A stretch of 33,342 nt of DNA, taken from contig JAITPV010000251.1 in assembly GCA_031289275.1 (NCBI GenBank), positions 1 to 33,342 on the forward strand, given 5' to 3'. The notes under the pieces are model-generated. The model searched no databases, was not told where the DNA came from, and saw nothing but the letters and a program-made list of their open reading frames with translations. Of the stretch, positions 1 to 8,012 are shown piece by piece. The first letter of the stretch is position 1. Every line of letters begins with the position of its first letter. This stretch comes from Tannerella sp. (GTDB taxonomy: Bacteria; Bacteroidota; Bacteroidia; Bacteroidales; Tannerellaceae). Both the position numbers and the translations under genes were made by a program.

Positions 1-483
1 GCTACTTGGCTGATGAAGTATTTCAAACCCACCCGGCTGATGGGTACGTATGCGCTCATCAACCTGTGTCTGATAGCCGTCGCCATACTCGGTTCGCAAT
101 GGGGAGAAGCCCGTTTCGGCCTGGGATTGTATCACATTGTTCTGCCGGTTCCGTTTACCTCCTTCAGCGTGCCGGTCAGTATCTTTGCATTGATATTGAC
201 GGCCTTCTTCATGTCGCTGATGTATCCGACGAATTTCGCTTCCGGCGTAAAAGGCCTTGGCCCGAATGCGAAATTGGGCGCGTCCGTCCTGGTGATGAGT
301 TTAATCGGAGGCGCGATCGGCTCGCTCGTCATCAGCCGTCTGGCAGATACCGGATGGGGCCTTATCGAAGGCATCCATGACCATCAGATCGCAGCCGGCA
401 TGTGCGTAATCGCCCTCTCCTACTGCGTCATTGCCTGGTACGCCTTCATCGGATCACGACCACGAGGACCTGTCTATAATTGA
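1..483 (+). CDS. C-terminal part of a FucP-type (L-fucose/sugar) MFS transporter, truncated by window start
   Basis: Open from base 1 in frame 1 (ATWLMKYFKPTRLMGTYALINLCL...); hydrophobic helices and ending 'SYCVIAWYAFIGSR' typical of FucP-like MFS C-termini. Confidence 0.75.
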   Translation, partial: ATWLMKYFKPTRLMGTYALINLCLIAVAILGSQWGEARFGLGLYHIVLPVPFTSFSVPVSIFALILTAFFMSLMYPTNFASGVKGLGPNAKLGASVLVMSLIGGAIGSLVISRLADTGWGLIEGIHDHQIAAGMCVIALSYCVIAWYAFIGSRPRGPVYN

Positions 484-502
484 GAATTATGAATAGAAAA
501 TG

Positions 503-544
503 AAGGGAGAAGGGGATAATGAAATCCTCTTCTCCCTTTTCTTG
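503..544 (+). terminator. Intrinsic terminator after the transporter
   Basis: AAGGGAGAAG (503-512) / CTTCTCCCTT (529-538) perfect inverted repeat followed by a T-rich tract. Confidence 0.6.
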
Positions 545-802
545 AACCATTGAATTTTTCAGACATCTCCGTGTTTTCAAAAACCTTATCTTCTCAAGCC
601 CCCGTAGTAGCACGGGATCGGTATGTCTCTCCCTTATTTCCCTTATTGTTGTCCGAAGGGACGGGATATGATTAATGTATTCATCATTCCGTCGTGCTAA
701 AAGCAAGGCTCTTGCCTTGCCATGCCGGCCGGAGGCCTGCTTTTAGCTTCGACGTAGCGAGACGCTTCGCCGAACCGGTGTAGCCCTTTCTAATTCATGA
801 TT

Positions 803-1465
803 TCAAAAGGCATAATTATAGTCTATCGCAAGAATATTCCGCACAAAACGTTGGCTCAGGTAATCTTCGCGCAGGTAATAAATATCCCACTTTTGCCGTC
901 CGGCAACGTAGGAACATCCGGCTGTGTAACGGATTTTCTGGAACCGCTGCGCCACCGGGTCTATCTCATGAAAAGGCTCTACGCCGGCAAACGGTTTCAA
1001 CGGCGTTCCGTGAATCGAACAAGCCGCTTTCAGTCGGTTACGGCCTACCCAATGCGGGTCGTTCCATTGTGTAAACGTGTTCATCACCCGCGAACGGAGG
1101 TTGACCGAAAAAGCTCCTGCCCCATACGAAAAAATAGCCTCCGGATAATACCGGTGTTCCGGACCGTATCCGCCTCCCGGCTCCCGGTTCAGGAAAAACT
1201 CATATCCGATTCCGACCTGTATGCAGGGATTGAAAACGTAATCCACATTCCACATCCCGCACCACAGGGATGTTTCTCTGAAATGTTCCTTACTTCTGTA
1301 CTCCAGCGAATACAACGTCTTCCACCTCCCGGCCAACAGCTTGGGGGCGATGCTGACATTCGTCCATAAGCCGGCATCCTGCCTGATTCCGTCACCGGCA
1401 TGTAACCCCGGCAAGCACAGGGACGCAAAAAACAGGAGTATGATCCCTCTATTCCGCATCGACAA
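803..1465 (-). CDS. DUF2490-like outer-membrane/secreted protein
   Basis: 220 aa ORF with signal peptide (MSMRNRGIILLFFASLCLPGLHAG), 'LWTNVSIAPKLLAGRWKTLYSLEYRSKEHF' and alternating beta pattern as in DUF2490; start overlaps manA stop by 17 nt. Confidence 0.65.
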   Translation of the reverse strand: MSMRNRGIILLFFASLCLPGLHAGDGIRQDAGLWTNVSIAPKLLAGRWKTLYSLEYRSKEHFRETSLWCGMWNVDYVFNPCIQVGIGYEFFLNREPGGGYGPEHRYYPEAIFSYGAGAFSVNLRSRVMNTFTQWNDPHWVGRNRLKAACSIHGTPLKPFAGVEPFHEIDPVAQRFQKIRYTAGCSYVAGRQKWDIYYLREDYLSQRFVRNILAIDYNYAF

Positions 1466-2426
1466 AGGTTTCCAGCATTTTGGCCTGTGGTGCAGGCGTG
1501 AGGGTAAGGGTTTGCGTACGGGCGGGAATTAAAACGGTCTGCCCCCGATGCACGGTCAGCGTGTGATTTTGATCATCGCACAAGGTGGCCTGCCCGTCCA
1601 TACAGATGTATATCACAAAAGAATCCAGGGCTGAAAAATCCCGCGTCTGCGGTTGCGTCATATCCAGTAGATTCGTTGTGAAATAAGGGCATTGCACCAG
1701 CGGCACGACCTCGTCCCTGCGTGGCGCATAGTCCGTACGGCAGTTGGGAGAGAAGGTGTAATCAATGGCCTCCACGGCTTGTTGGGTATGCAGCTCGCGC
1801 GGATTTCCCTCTGCATCCGTTCGGTTGTAGTCGTAGATGCGGTACGTAATGTTGCTGGTCTGCTGAATTTCCGCAATGAAACAGCCGGCGCCGATGGCAT
1901 GTACGCGGCCGGCGGGCAGGAAAAAGACGTCGCCCGCGCTCACTTCGTAACGCCCGAGCGCCTCCATAAGACGGTTGTCTTCGACGCAGCGCAGGTATTC
2001 ACCGGCATCTACCGGCCGGCCGAAGCCGCTGTACAGGGCAGCGCCGGGCGCCGCTTTGACGACATACCACATCTCCGTCTTGCCGAAAGAGCGATGACGC
2101 TCCCAGGCCAGTTTGTCGTCCGGATGCACCTGAATGGAGAGGTTGTCGCGTGCGTCGATAAACTTGATTAAAAGCGGAAATGTCTTGCCGAATCGCCGGA
2201 TCACCGGTTCGCCGAGTAATTGTTCGCCGCCGGTTTCGATTAATTCATCCAGGGTGGTTCCCGCCAGCGTTCCGTTCGCTACGACGGAACAGTTTCCGTC
2301 CACGTGCGAAAGTTCCCAACTCTCGCCGATTTTTTCTTCGGACGGTGTTAATCCCTTGAACGGACGAATATCCGTGCCGCCCCACAGGATCTCTTTTAGA
2401 ATCGGTTTAAATATAAATGGATACAT
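1449..2426 (-). CDS. manA: Class I mannose-6-phosphate isomerase
   Basis: 325 aa, MYPFIFKPILKEILWGGTDI..., 'LSIQVHPDD', 'GRVHAIGAG' motifs of type I PMI. Confidence 0.9.
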   Translation of the reverse strand: MYPFIFKPILKEILWGGTDIRPFKGLTPSEEKIGESWELSHVDGNCSVVANGTLAGTTLDELIETGGEQLLGEPVIRRFGKTFPLLIKFIDARDNLSIQVHPDDKLAWERHRSFGKTEMWYVVKAAPGAALYSGFGRPVDAGEYLRCVEDNRLMEALGRYEVSAGDVFFLPAGRVHAIGAGCFIAEIQQTSNITYRIYDYNRTDAEGNPRELHTQQAVEAIDYTFSPNCRTDYAPRRDEVVPLVQCPYFTTNLLDMTQPQTRDFSALDSFVIYICMDGQATLCDDQNHTLTVHRGQTVLIPARTQTLTLTPAPQAKMLETFVDAE

Positions 2427-2446
2427 AATATACTAATCTTGGGCTG

Positions 2447-2477
2447 CAAATATATCACTTTTCAAACAAATAGCAAA
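2447..2477 (-). promoter_or_regulatory. Bacteroidetes-type promoter for manA
   Basis: Reverse strand TTTG-N19-TATATTTG: complement CAAATATA at 2447-2454 and CAAA at 2474-2477. Confidence 0.6.
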
Positions 2478-2516
2478 CAGAAATGTGCGCAGACGGCGTG
2501 CAGGGTCCGAAAACGG

Positions 2517-2812
2517 CAAATTCACCATGGAGAATCCATGATTCTCCATGGAATATCCACGATTCCCCATGGAATATCCATGATTCTCCATGGAAAATCC
2601 ACGATTCTCCATGGAATATCCATGATTCTCCATGGAATATCCATGATTCCCCATGGAATATCCACGATTCTCCATGGAATATCCACGATTCTCCATGGAA
2701 TATCCACGATTCTCCATGGAATATCCATGATTCTCCATGGAATATCCACGATTCTCCATGGAAAATCCACGATTCTCCATGGGAAATCCGCCATTCCCCG
2801 TGGGAAATTCAG
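2517..2812. repeat. 21-bp tandem array, 14 copies, consensus CCATGGAATATCCA(C/T)GATTCT
   Basis: CCATGG core recurs every 21 bp from 2525 to 2777, with CCGTGG at 2798; lies between divergent manA and iorA promoters. Confidence 0.95.
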
Positions 2813-2831
2813 GATACAAACGCGATTCAAG

Positions 2832-2863
2832 TTGCAACAGATGTGACTTTTTTGTTATCTTTG
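2832..2863 (+). promoter_or_regulatory. Putative promoter for iorA operon
   Basis: TTG (2832-2834) -N21- TATCTTTG (2856-2863). Confidence 0.5.
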
Positions 2864-2897
2864 TTCCCGATTTTAATAGTATCATACATAAGATTGA

Positions 2898-4493
2898 ATG
2901 GAAAAACGATTGTTTTTGGGCGACGAAGCGATTGCCCAAGCTGCTATTGATGCAGGATTATCCGGGGTGTATTCCTATCCGGGAACGCCTTCTACGGAAA
3001 TAACCGAATATATTCAACATTCGGCCGCCGCGCAGGAAAAAGGGATTCACAGCCGTTGGTGCACCAACGAAAAAACGGCGATGGAAACTGCGCTGGGAAT
3101 GAGTTATGCCGGTAAACGTTCGCTTTGCTGCATGAAACACGTCGGGCTGAACGTAGCGGCCGACTGCTTCATGAACGCGGCCATGAGCGGTATTCACGGC
3201 GGAATGATCATCGTCACCGCCGACGACCCCTCCATGCACTCCTCGCAAAACGAACAGGACAACCGCATGTACGGGAAATTCGCCATGCTGCCCGTCTTCG
3301 AACCCTCCAGCCAGCAGGAAGCATACGATATGGTATACGAAGGCTTTGACTTCTCCGAAAAGCTCGGCTATCCGGTTTTATTACGCATCACGACGCGCAT
3401 GGCACATTCGCGTGCCGGCGTCGCCACACGTCCGCCCCTGCCGCAGCATCCCATGAACTGCCCGGCCGACGGCCGACAGCGATACATCCTCTTGCCGGCG
3501 CTGGCGCGTCAGCGGTACAAAAAACTGCTGGCCGCACAGGACGACATGATTGCATGTTCCGAAGCGTCCGCATATAACCGGTACTTTGACGCGCCCAACA
3601 AAAAAACAGGCATCATCACAACCGGCATTGCCTTCAATTACCTTTCGGAGAATTATCCCGACGGTTTTGAGCATCCGGTACTGAAAATCTGTCACTATCC
3701 CCTACCCCTTCGCCAACTGCGGGAACTGGCGGAAAGCTGCGACGAAATCCTCGTCTTTGAAGAAGGCGCCCCCCTTGTGGAAGAACAGCTGAAAGGCCTT
3801 TTGGGAAAAGGCATAAAGGTCAGGGGACGTCTGGACGGAACGCTCCGGCGCGATGGAGAACTCACGCCCGATCTGGTCGGTAAAGCGCTGGGCAAAGAGA
3901 TACATTCCTTTTATGCCGTCCCTGAAGTCGTCGAACAACGTCCGCCGGCGTTGTGCCAGGGATGCGGCCACCGGGATTTATACGAGGCTTTGAACGAAGT
4001 ACTACAGGAATATAACGACCCGAAAGTATTCAGCGACATCGGCTGTTATACGCTGGGCGCACTGCCGCCCTTTCGTGCGATTGACAGCTGCATCGACATG
4101 GGCGCATCCATCACGATGGCCAAAGGCGCTTCGGATGCCGGCGTCCACCCCGCAATAGCCGTCATCGGAGATTCCACGTTTACACATTCCGGAATGACCG
4201 GCCTGCTGGATTGCGTGAACGAAAACAGTCCGGTGACGATCGTCATCTCCGACAACGAAACGACGGCCATGACCGGCGGACAGGATTCGGCCGGCACGGG
4301 ACGCATCGAAGCCATTTGCGAAGGTATCGGCGTCGCCCCGGAGCATATCCGCACAGTCATCCCCCTGAAAAAAAATCAGGAAGAAATGAAACGCCTCCTT
4401 CGCGACGAGATCGACTATCCGGGCGTATCCGTTGTTATTCCACGGCGTGAATGTATTCAAACCTTGACCAGAAAAAAGAAAAAAGCAAAATAA
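2898..4493 (+). CDS. iorA: Indolepyruvate ferredoxin oxidoreductase, alpha subunit
   Basis: 531 aa; YSYPGTPSTEI, 'ALCQGCGHRDLYEAL', TPP-binding 'GDSTFTHSGMTGLL..NENSPVTIVISDNETTAMTGGQ'. Confidence 0.92.
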   Translation: MEKRLFLGDEAIAQAAIDAGLSGVYSYPGTPSTEITEYIQHSAAAQEKGIHSRWCTNEKTAMETALGMSYAGKRSLCCMKHVGLNVAADCFMNAAMSGIHGGMIIVTADDPSMHSSQNEQDNRMYGKFAMLPVFEPSSQQEAYDMVYEGFDFSEKLGYPVLLRITTRMAHSRAGVATRPPLPQHPMNCPADGRQRYILLPALARQRYKKLLAAQDDMIACSEASAYNRYFDAPNKKTGIITTGIAFNYLSENYPDGFEHPVLKICHYPLPLRQLRELAESCDEILVFEEGAPLVEEQLKGLLGKGIKVRGRLDGTLRRDGELTPDLVGKALGKEIHSFYAVPEVVEQRPPALCQGCGHRDLYEALNEVLQEYNDPKVFSDIGCYTLGALPPFRAIDSCIDMGASITMAKGASDAGVHPAIAVIGDSTFTHSGMTGLLDCVNENSPVTIVISDNETTAMTGGQDSAGTGRIEAICEGIGVAPEHIRTVIPLKKNQEEMKRLLRDEIDYPGVSVVIPRRECIQTLTRKKKKAK

Positions 4494-4494
4494 G

Positions 4495-5082
4495 ATGAAA
4501 ACAGACATTATAGTATCCGGCGTCGGCGGACAGGGCATTCTTTCCATCGCCGCCGTCATCGGCGAAGCCGCCCTGAAAGAAGGCTTATACATGAAACAGT
4601 CCGAAGTGCACGGCATGAGCCAGCGCGGCGGCGATGTACAATCGAACTTGCGACTGTCGGACAAACCGGTCGCTTCGGACTTGATCCCCCTGGGACAGGC
4701 CGACTTGATTATCTCTCTGGAACCGATGGAAAGCCTGCGCTACCTGCCCTACCTGAAGAAAGACGGCTGGTTGGTGACGCATGTGCAACCCTTTGTCAAC
4801 ATTCCCAACTATCCGGATACGGAGAAAATCCGGGCGGAACTGGACAAATTACCCCATAAACTTCTGCTCGATGTAGAATCCATTGCAAAGGCAGCCGGAT
4901 CGTTGCGTACGGCCAACATCGTTATGCTCGGCGCATCCACCCCCTTTGTCGGGATTGCATACGAGAAAATAGCCGACGGAATCCGTTCGATTTTCGGACG
5001 TAAGGGCGACGACATCGTCGAGCAGAACCTGAAAGCATTAAAAGCCGGTTATGATGCGGCACAACAAATAAATGAAAAATAA
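4495..5082 (+). CDS. iorB: Indolepyruvate ferredoxin oxidoreductase, beta subunit
   Basis: 195 aa; MKTDIIVSGVGGQGILSIAAVIGEAAL..., 'EVHGMSQRGGDVQSNLRLS'. Confidence 0.92.
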   Translation: MKTDIIVSGVGGQGILSIAAVIGEAALKEGLYMKQSEVHGMSQRGGDVQSNLRLSDKPVASDLIPLGQADLIISLEPMESLRYLPYLKKDGWLVTHVQPFVNIPNYPDTEKIRAELDKLPHKLLLDVESIAKAAGSLRTANIVMLGASTPFVGIAYEKIADGIRSIFGRKGDDIVEQNLKALKAGYDAAQQINEK

Positions 5083-5595
5083 ATGAAAACCTATCTTTGG
5101 ACATTCGCCTTTTTACTGGCCGGAACGGTTTCGCCGAAGGCACAGGAAGTAACCGAGGTCGTGCAATTCGGCGATCACATGCCGGCGTTCACGATTGTTT
5201 CGGACGACGGCTCATCATCGGCTTCGTCCGAACAGGCCGGCAAGGTGATATTAATAAACTTCTTTGCCACCTGGTGCCCCGCCTGCCAAATCGAACTGGC
5301 GGAAATCGAGAAAACGCTCTGGCCGCAATACAAAGACCGGGACGACTTTGTGCTGCTATCCATCGGGCGGGAACATTCGGACGACGAATTGGCCACGTAT
5401 AACCAAAAGAAGAAGTTTTCGTTTCCCCTGTATCCCGACAAAAACCGGAAAATATTTGATACCTTCGCCCTCAAATTCATTCCGCGCACGTATCTGGTAG
5501 ACAAAACCGGGCGAGTCATATACATCACCGTCGGATTCAAAAAGACCGACTTTGAACAACTCCTCAGAACCATCGATAAAGCATTGGCGGAATAA
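5083..5595 (+). CDS. TlpA/thioredoxin-family thiol-disulfide oxidoreductase, exported
   Basis: 170 aa, signal peptide, FFATWCPACQIELAEIEK (WCPAC active site). Confidence 0.85.
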   Translation: MKTYLWTFAFLLAGTVSPKAQEVTEVVQFGDHMPAFTIVSDDGSSSASSEQAGKVILINFFATWCPACQIELAEIEKTLWPQYKDRDDFVLLSIGREHSDDELATYNQKKKFSFPLYPDKNRKIFDTFALKFIPRTYLVDKTGRVIYITVGFKKTDFEQLLRTIDKALAE

Positions 5596-5631
5596 GATTC
5601 AATCATTCAATAATTCAAAGATTCTAAGGGT

Positions 5632-6021
5632 ATGTTGAAACGCGACTTTATCATGGTACAGATCGAAGAACTGGGGAAAGTCATCGCCCAGCTTGTCAGT
5701 CAACGCGAAACAGGCGCTACCCGCCGGATTCCCGAACAGATACAGGTAGTTTACGATTCATTGAAACTAAACCGGGATTTCCTGATGGACGCCCTGCCGG
5801 ACGCGCTTCTCCTTTCGCTGGAAAGCGATGATCGCGGCGGGATGCTCCGGATGGAAATCGCCGCTAAGGCGCTGATCGAAGAGAGCTATCTCTATCCCGG
5901 TCAACGCCAACAAAACATGCTGCAACGCGCCGGCGTATTGCTCGAATATATACAGTCAAACGACAAAACATTTTCGTTGGAAAGGCTCTCGTTAATAGAA
6001 AACATCCGGCAAATTCAATAA
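5632..6021 (+). CDS. Small conserved helical protein (DUF6483-like)
   Basis: 129 aa ORF MLKRDFIMVQIEELGKVIAQLVSQRETG..., good coding composition; family name from memory. Confidence 0.55.
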   Translation: MLKRDFIMVQIEELGKVIAQLVSQRETGATRRIPEQIQVVYDSLKLNRDFLMDALPDALLLSLESDDRGGMLRMEIAAKALIEESYLYPGQRQQNMLQRAGVLLEYIQSNDKTFSLERLSLIENIRQIQ

Positions 6022-6124
6022 CTCACGCTTTCTTTACGACCGGCGTCAGTGCGAGACCCTATAAAAAAATCAACCAAGTAGAAATGACGATTGTCGGCAG
6101 AATACGCAGTGTTCAACACGAATA

Positions 6125-6152
6125 ACCCTCAATGGAGCGCATCGATTGAGGG
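6125..6152. repeat. Short hairpin CCCTCAAT...ATTGAGGG
   Basis: Perfect 8-bp inverted repeat separated by 11 nt, downstream of the 5632 ORF. Confidence 0.55.
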
Positions 6153-6335
6153 CTGAAGGAATACCCACCCACCTCACAATCCGAAGGAATCCGAAGGATT
6201 CGCATGTTTATAGCACAATCTCTTTTTGATCTGCGTAAATCTGCGTTTGAATCTGCGTCATCTGCGTGCAATAATGTAACTCCGTGCCGCCGTGTCTCCG
6301 TGATAGGATTAATGTAATCATCATTCCAGCTCATT

Positions 6336-6431
6336 TGTCTGAACTGTGATTTCAATATGATTAAAATGATTTTCATGATTAAGAAAAATCATATGAATCA
6401 AAATAATCATTCTAAAATCACAGTTCGGACA
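6336..6431. repeat. 96-bp near-palindromic hairpin element (copy A)
   Basis: TGTCTGAACTGTGATTT...TAAAATCACAGTTCGGACA; second copy at 31338-31433. Confidence 0.85.
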
Positions 6432-6559
6432 GTATTCTCCATTCTCCATTCTAATGTAATCATAACTCTTAACTCTTACTTCTTAACTCTTAATTCCCCT
6501 AACTCTCCATCACGGCGGCATGATCCATTCATAATTATTCTTTCTTTTTCTCCGATTTG

Positions 6560-6590
6560 TTTGTTTATTGAAAAAAACGCTTTATATTTG
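6560..6590 (+). promoter_or_regulatory. trp operon promoter
   Basis: TTTG (6560-6563) -N19- TATATTTG (6583-6590), just upstream of the leader peptide. Confidence 0.7.
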
Positions 6591-6612
6591 CAGCCATAAT
6601 AACAGAAAAAAG

Positions 6613-6672
6613 ATGAAAACATTATTGATAAATACGTATTGGTGGTGGCGCTTGCAGTTTTTTACATTGTGA
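6613..6672 (+). CDS. trpL: trp leader peptide MKTLLINTYWWWRLQFFTL
   Basis: 19-codon ORF with three consecutive TGG codons between the promoter and a terminator, upstream of trpB; too short for the supplied ORF track. Confidence 0.85.
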   Translation: MKTLLINTYWWWRLQFFTL

Positions 6673-6714
6673 GTAGTCGGCTATGCGCAGTTATCTGTAA
6701 CGGAAAAATAGTTC

Positions 6715-6749
6715 AAAAAAGCCTGTCATACTCACGACAGGCTTTTTTT
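6715..6749 (+). terminator. trp attenuator terminator
   Basis: AAAAAAGCCTGTC / GACAGGCTTTTTT perfect 13-bp stem with ATACTCAC loop and T-run; loop TACTCACGA (6729-6737) is complementary to TTGTGAGTA (6667-6675), allowing an antiterminator. Confidence 0.85.
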
Positions 6750-6782
6750 GTTCGGGCAAACATTATACATTATATTATATAT

Positions 6783-7964
6783 ATGACGAAGACATATCAA
6801 GTAGACGAAAACGGTTATTACGGCAAGTTCGGCGGGGCGTACATCCCGGAGATTCTGCATCGCTGCGTGACGGAATTGCAGCAGACGTACCTGACCGTGC
6901 TGGAAAGCGAGACTTTCCGGCAGGAATTTCACCGTCTGTTGTGCGATTATGCCGGACGGCCGTCGCCCCTGTATCACGCGGGGCGGTTGAGCGAAAAGAC
7001 GGGCTGCAAGGTCTATCTCAAGCGCGAAGACCTGAATCATACCGGCGCTCACAAGATCAACAATACCATCGGGCAGATTCTGCTGGCGCAACGGATGGGA
7101 AAAAAACGCATCATCGCCGAGACGGGCGCCGGTCAGCACGGCGTGGCTACGGCTACGGTCTGCGCACTGATGGACATACCCTGCGTGGTGTATATGGGAC
7201 GGACGGACGTCGAACGGCAGCAGCCCAACGTGCAGCGGATGCAGATGCTCGGCGCTACGGTGGTGCCCGTCACGTCGGGCAACATGACGCTCAAGGATGC
7301 TACCAACGAGGCCATCCGCGACTGGTGCTGCCATCCGTCGGATACGTTCTACATCATCGGCTCCACCGTCGGGCCGCATCCCTATCCCGACATGGTGGCG
7401 CGGCTGCAATCGGTCATCAGCGAAGAAATCAAGTGGCAGATGCTTGAAAAGGAAGGCCGCGACTATCCCGACTGTCTGATTGCCTGCGTAGGCGGCGGCA
7501 GCAATGCGGCGGGTACGATATATCATTATGTGGACGACGAACGGGTGAAGATCGTGCTTGCCGAAGCGGGCGGAAAAGGCGTCCTGTCGGGCATGAGCGC
7601 CGCCACGATCCGGTTGGGACGGACGGGGATCATCCACGGGGCGCGTACGCTGGTGATGCAGAACGAAGACGGACAGATCGAAGAGCCGTATTCGATCTCC
7701 GCCGGACTGGATTATCCCGGCATCGGCCCGGTACACGCCTATCTGGCGGAACAGAAACGGGCTACCGTGCTGGCTGTCGACGACGACGAGGCGCTGGCTG
7801 CGGCCTTTGAACTGACCCGTATGGAGGGAATCATCCCGGCGCTGGAAAGCGCCCACGCACTGGGTGCGCTGAAAAAAGTGCACTTCGAGCCGTCGGATGT
7901 CGTCGTGCTGACCCTCTCCGGACGCGGAGACAAGGACATGGATACTTATATTAAACAATTATGA
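6783..7964 (+). CDS. trpB: Tryptophan synthase beta subunit
   Basis: MTKTYQVDENGYYGKFGGAYIPEIL..., 'LKREDLNHTGAHKINN', 'GGGSNAAG'; the 6639 start in the ORF track runs through the attenuator. Confidence 0.95.
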   Translation: MTKTYQVDENGYYGKFGGAYIPEILHRCVTELQQTYLTVLESETFRQEFHRLLCDYAGRPSPLYHAGRLSEKTGCKVYLKREDLNHTGAHKINNTIGQILLAQRMGKKRIIAETGAGQHGVATATVCALMDIPCVVYMGRTDVERQQPNVQRMQMLGATVVPVTSGNMTLKDATNEAIRDWCCHPSDTFYIIGSTVGPHPYPDMVARLQSVISEEIKWQMLEKEGRDYPDCLIACVGGGSNAAGTIYHYVDDERVKIVLAEAGGKGVLSGMSAATIRLGRTGIIHGARTLVMQNEDGQIEEPYSISAGLDYPGIGPVHAYLAEQKRATVLAVDDDEALAAAFELTRMEGIIPALESAHALGALKKVHFEPSDVVVLTLSGRGDKDMDTYIKQL

Positions 7965-8012
7965 TTATGAAATCGCTTTATTTGAATCTTTGAATCTTTA
8001 AATAGTTGAATT

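Noticed and set aside
2517-2812. CRISPR array
   Set aside because: Units are contiguous 21-mers with no unique spacers and no cas genes; same reasoning for the 41-bp array at 31861-32215.
2433-2939. Minus-strand 168-aa ORF with MENRGYS heptapeptide repeats
   Set aside because: A 21-bp unit without stops keeps frames open; variable sites change amino acids in this frame and it overlaps the promoter regions of manA and iorA.
6639-6782. N-terminal extension of trpB in the ORF track
   Set aside because: It reads through the leader peptide out of frame and through the attenuator terminator; ATG 6783 gives the canonical TrpB start.
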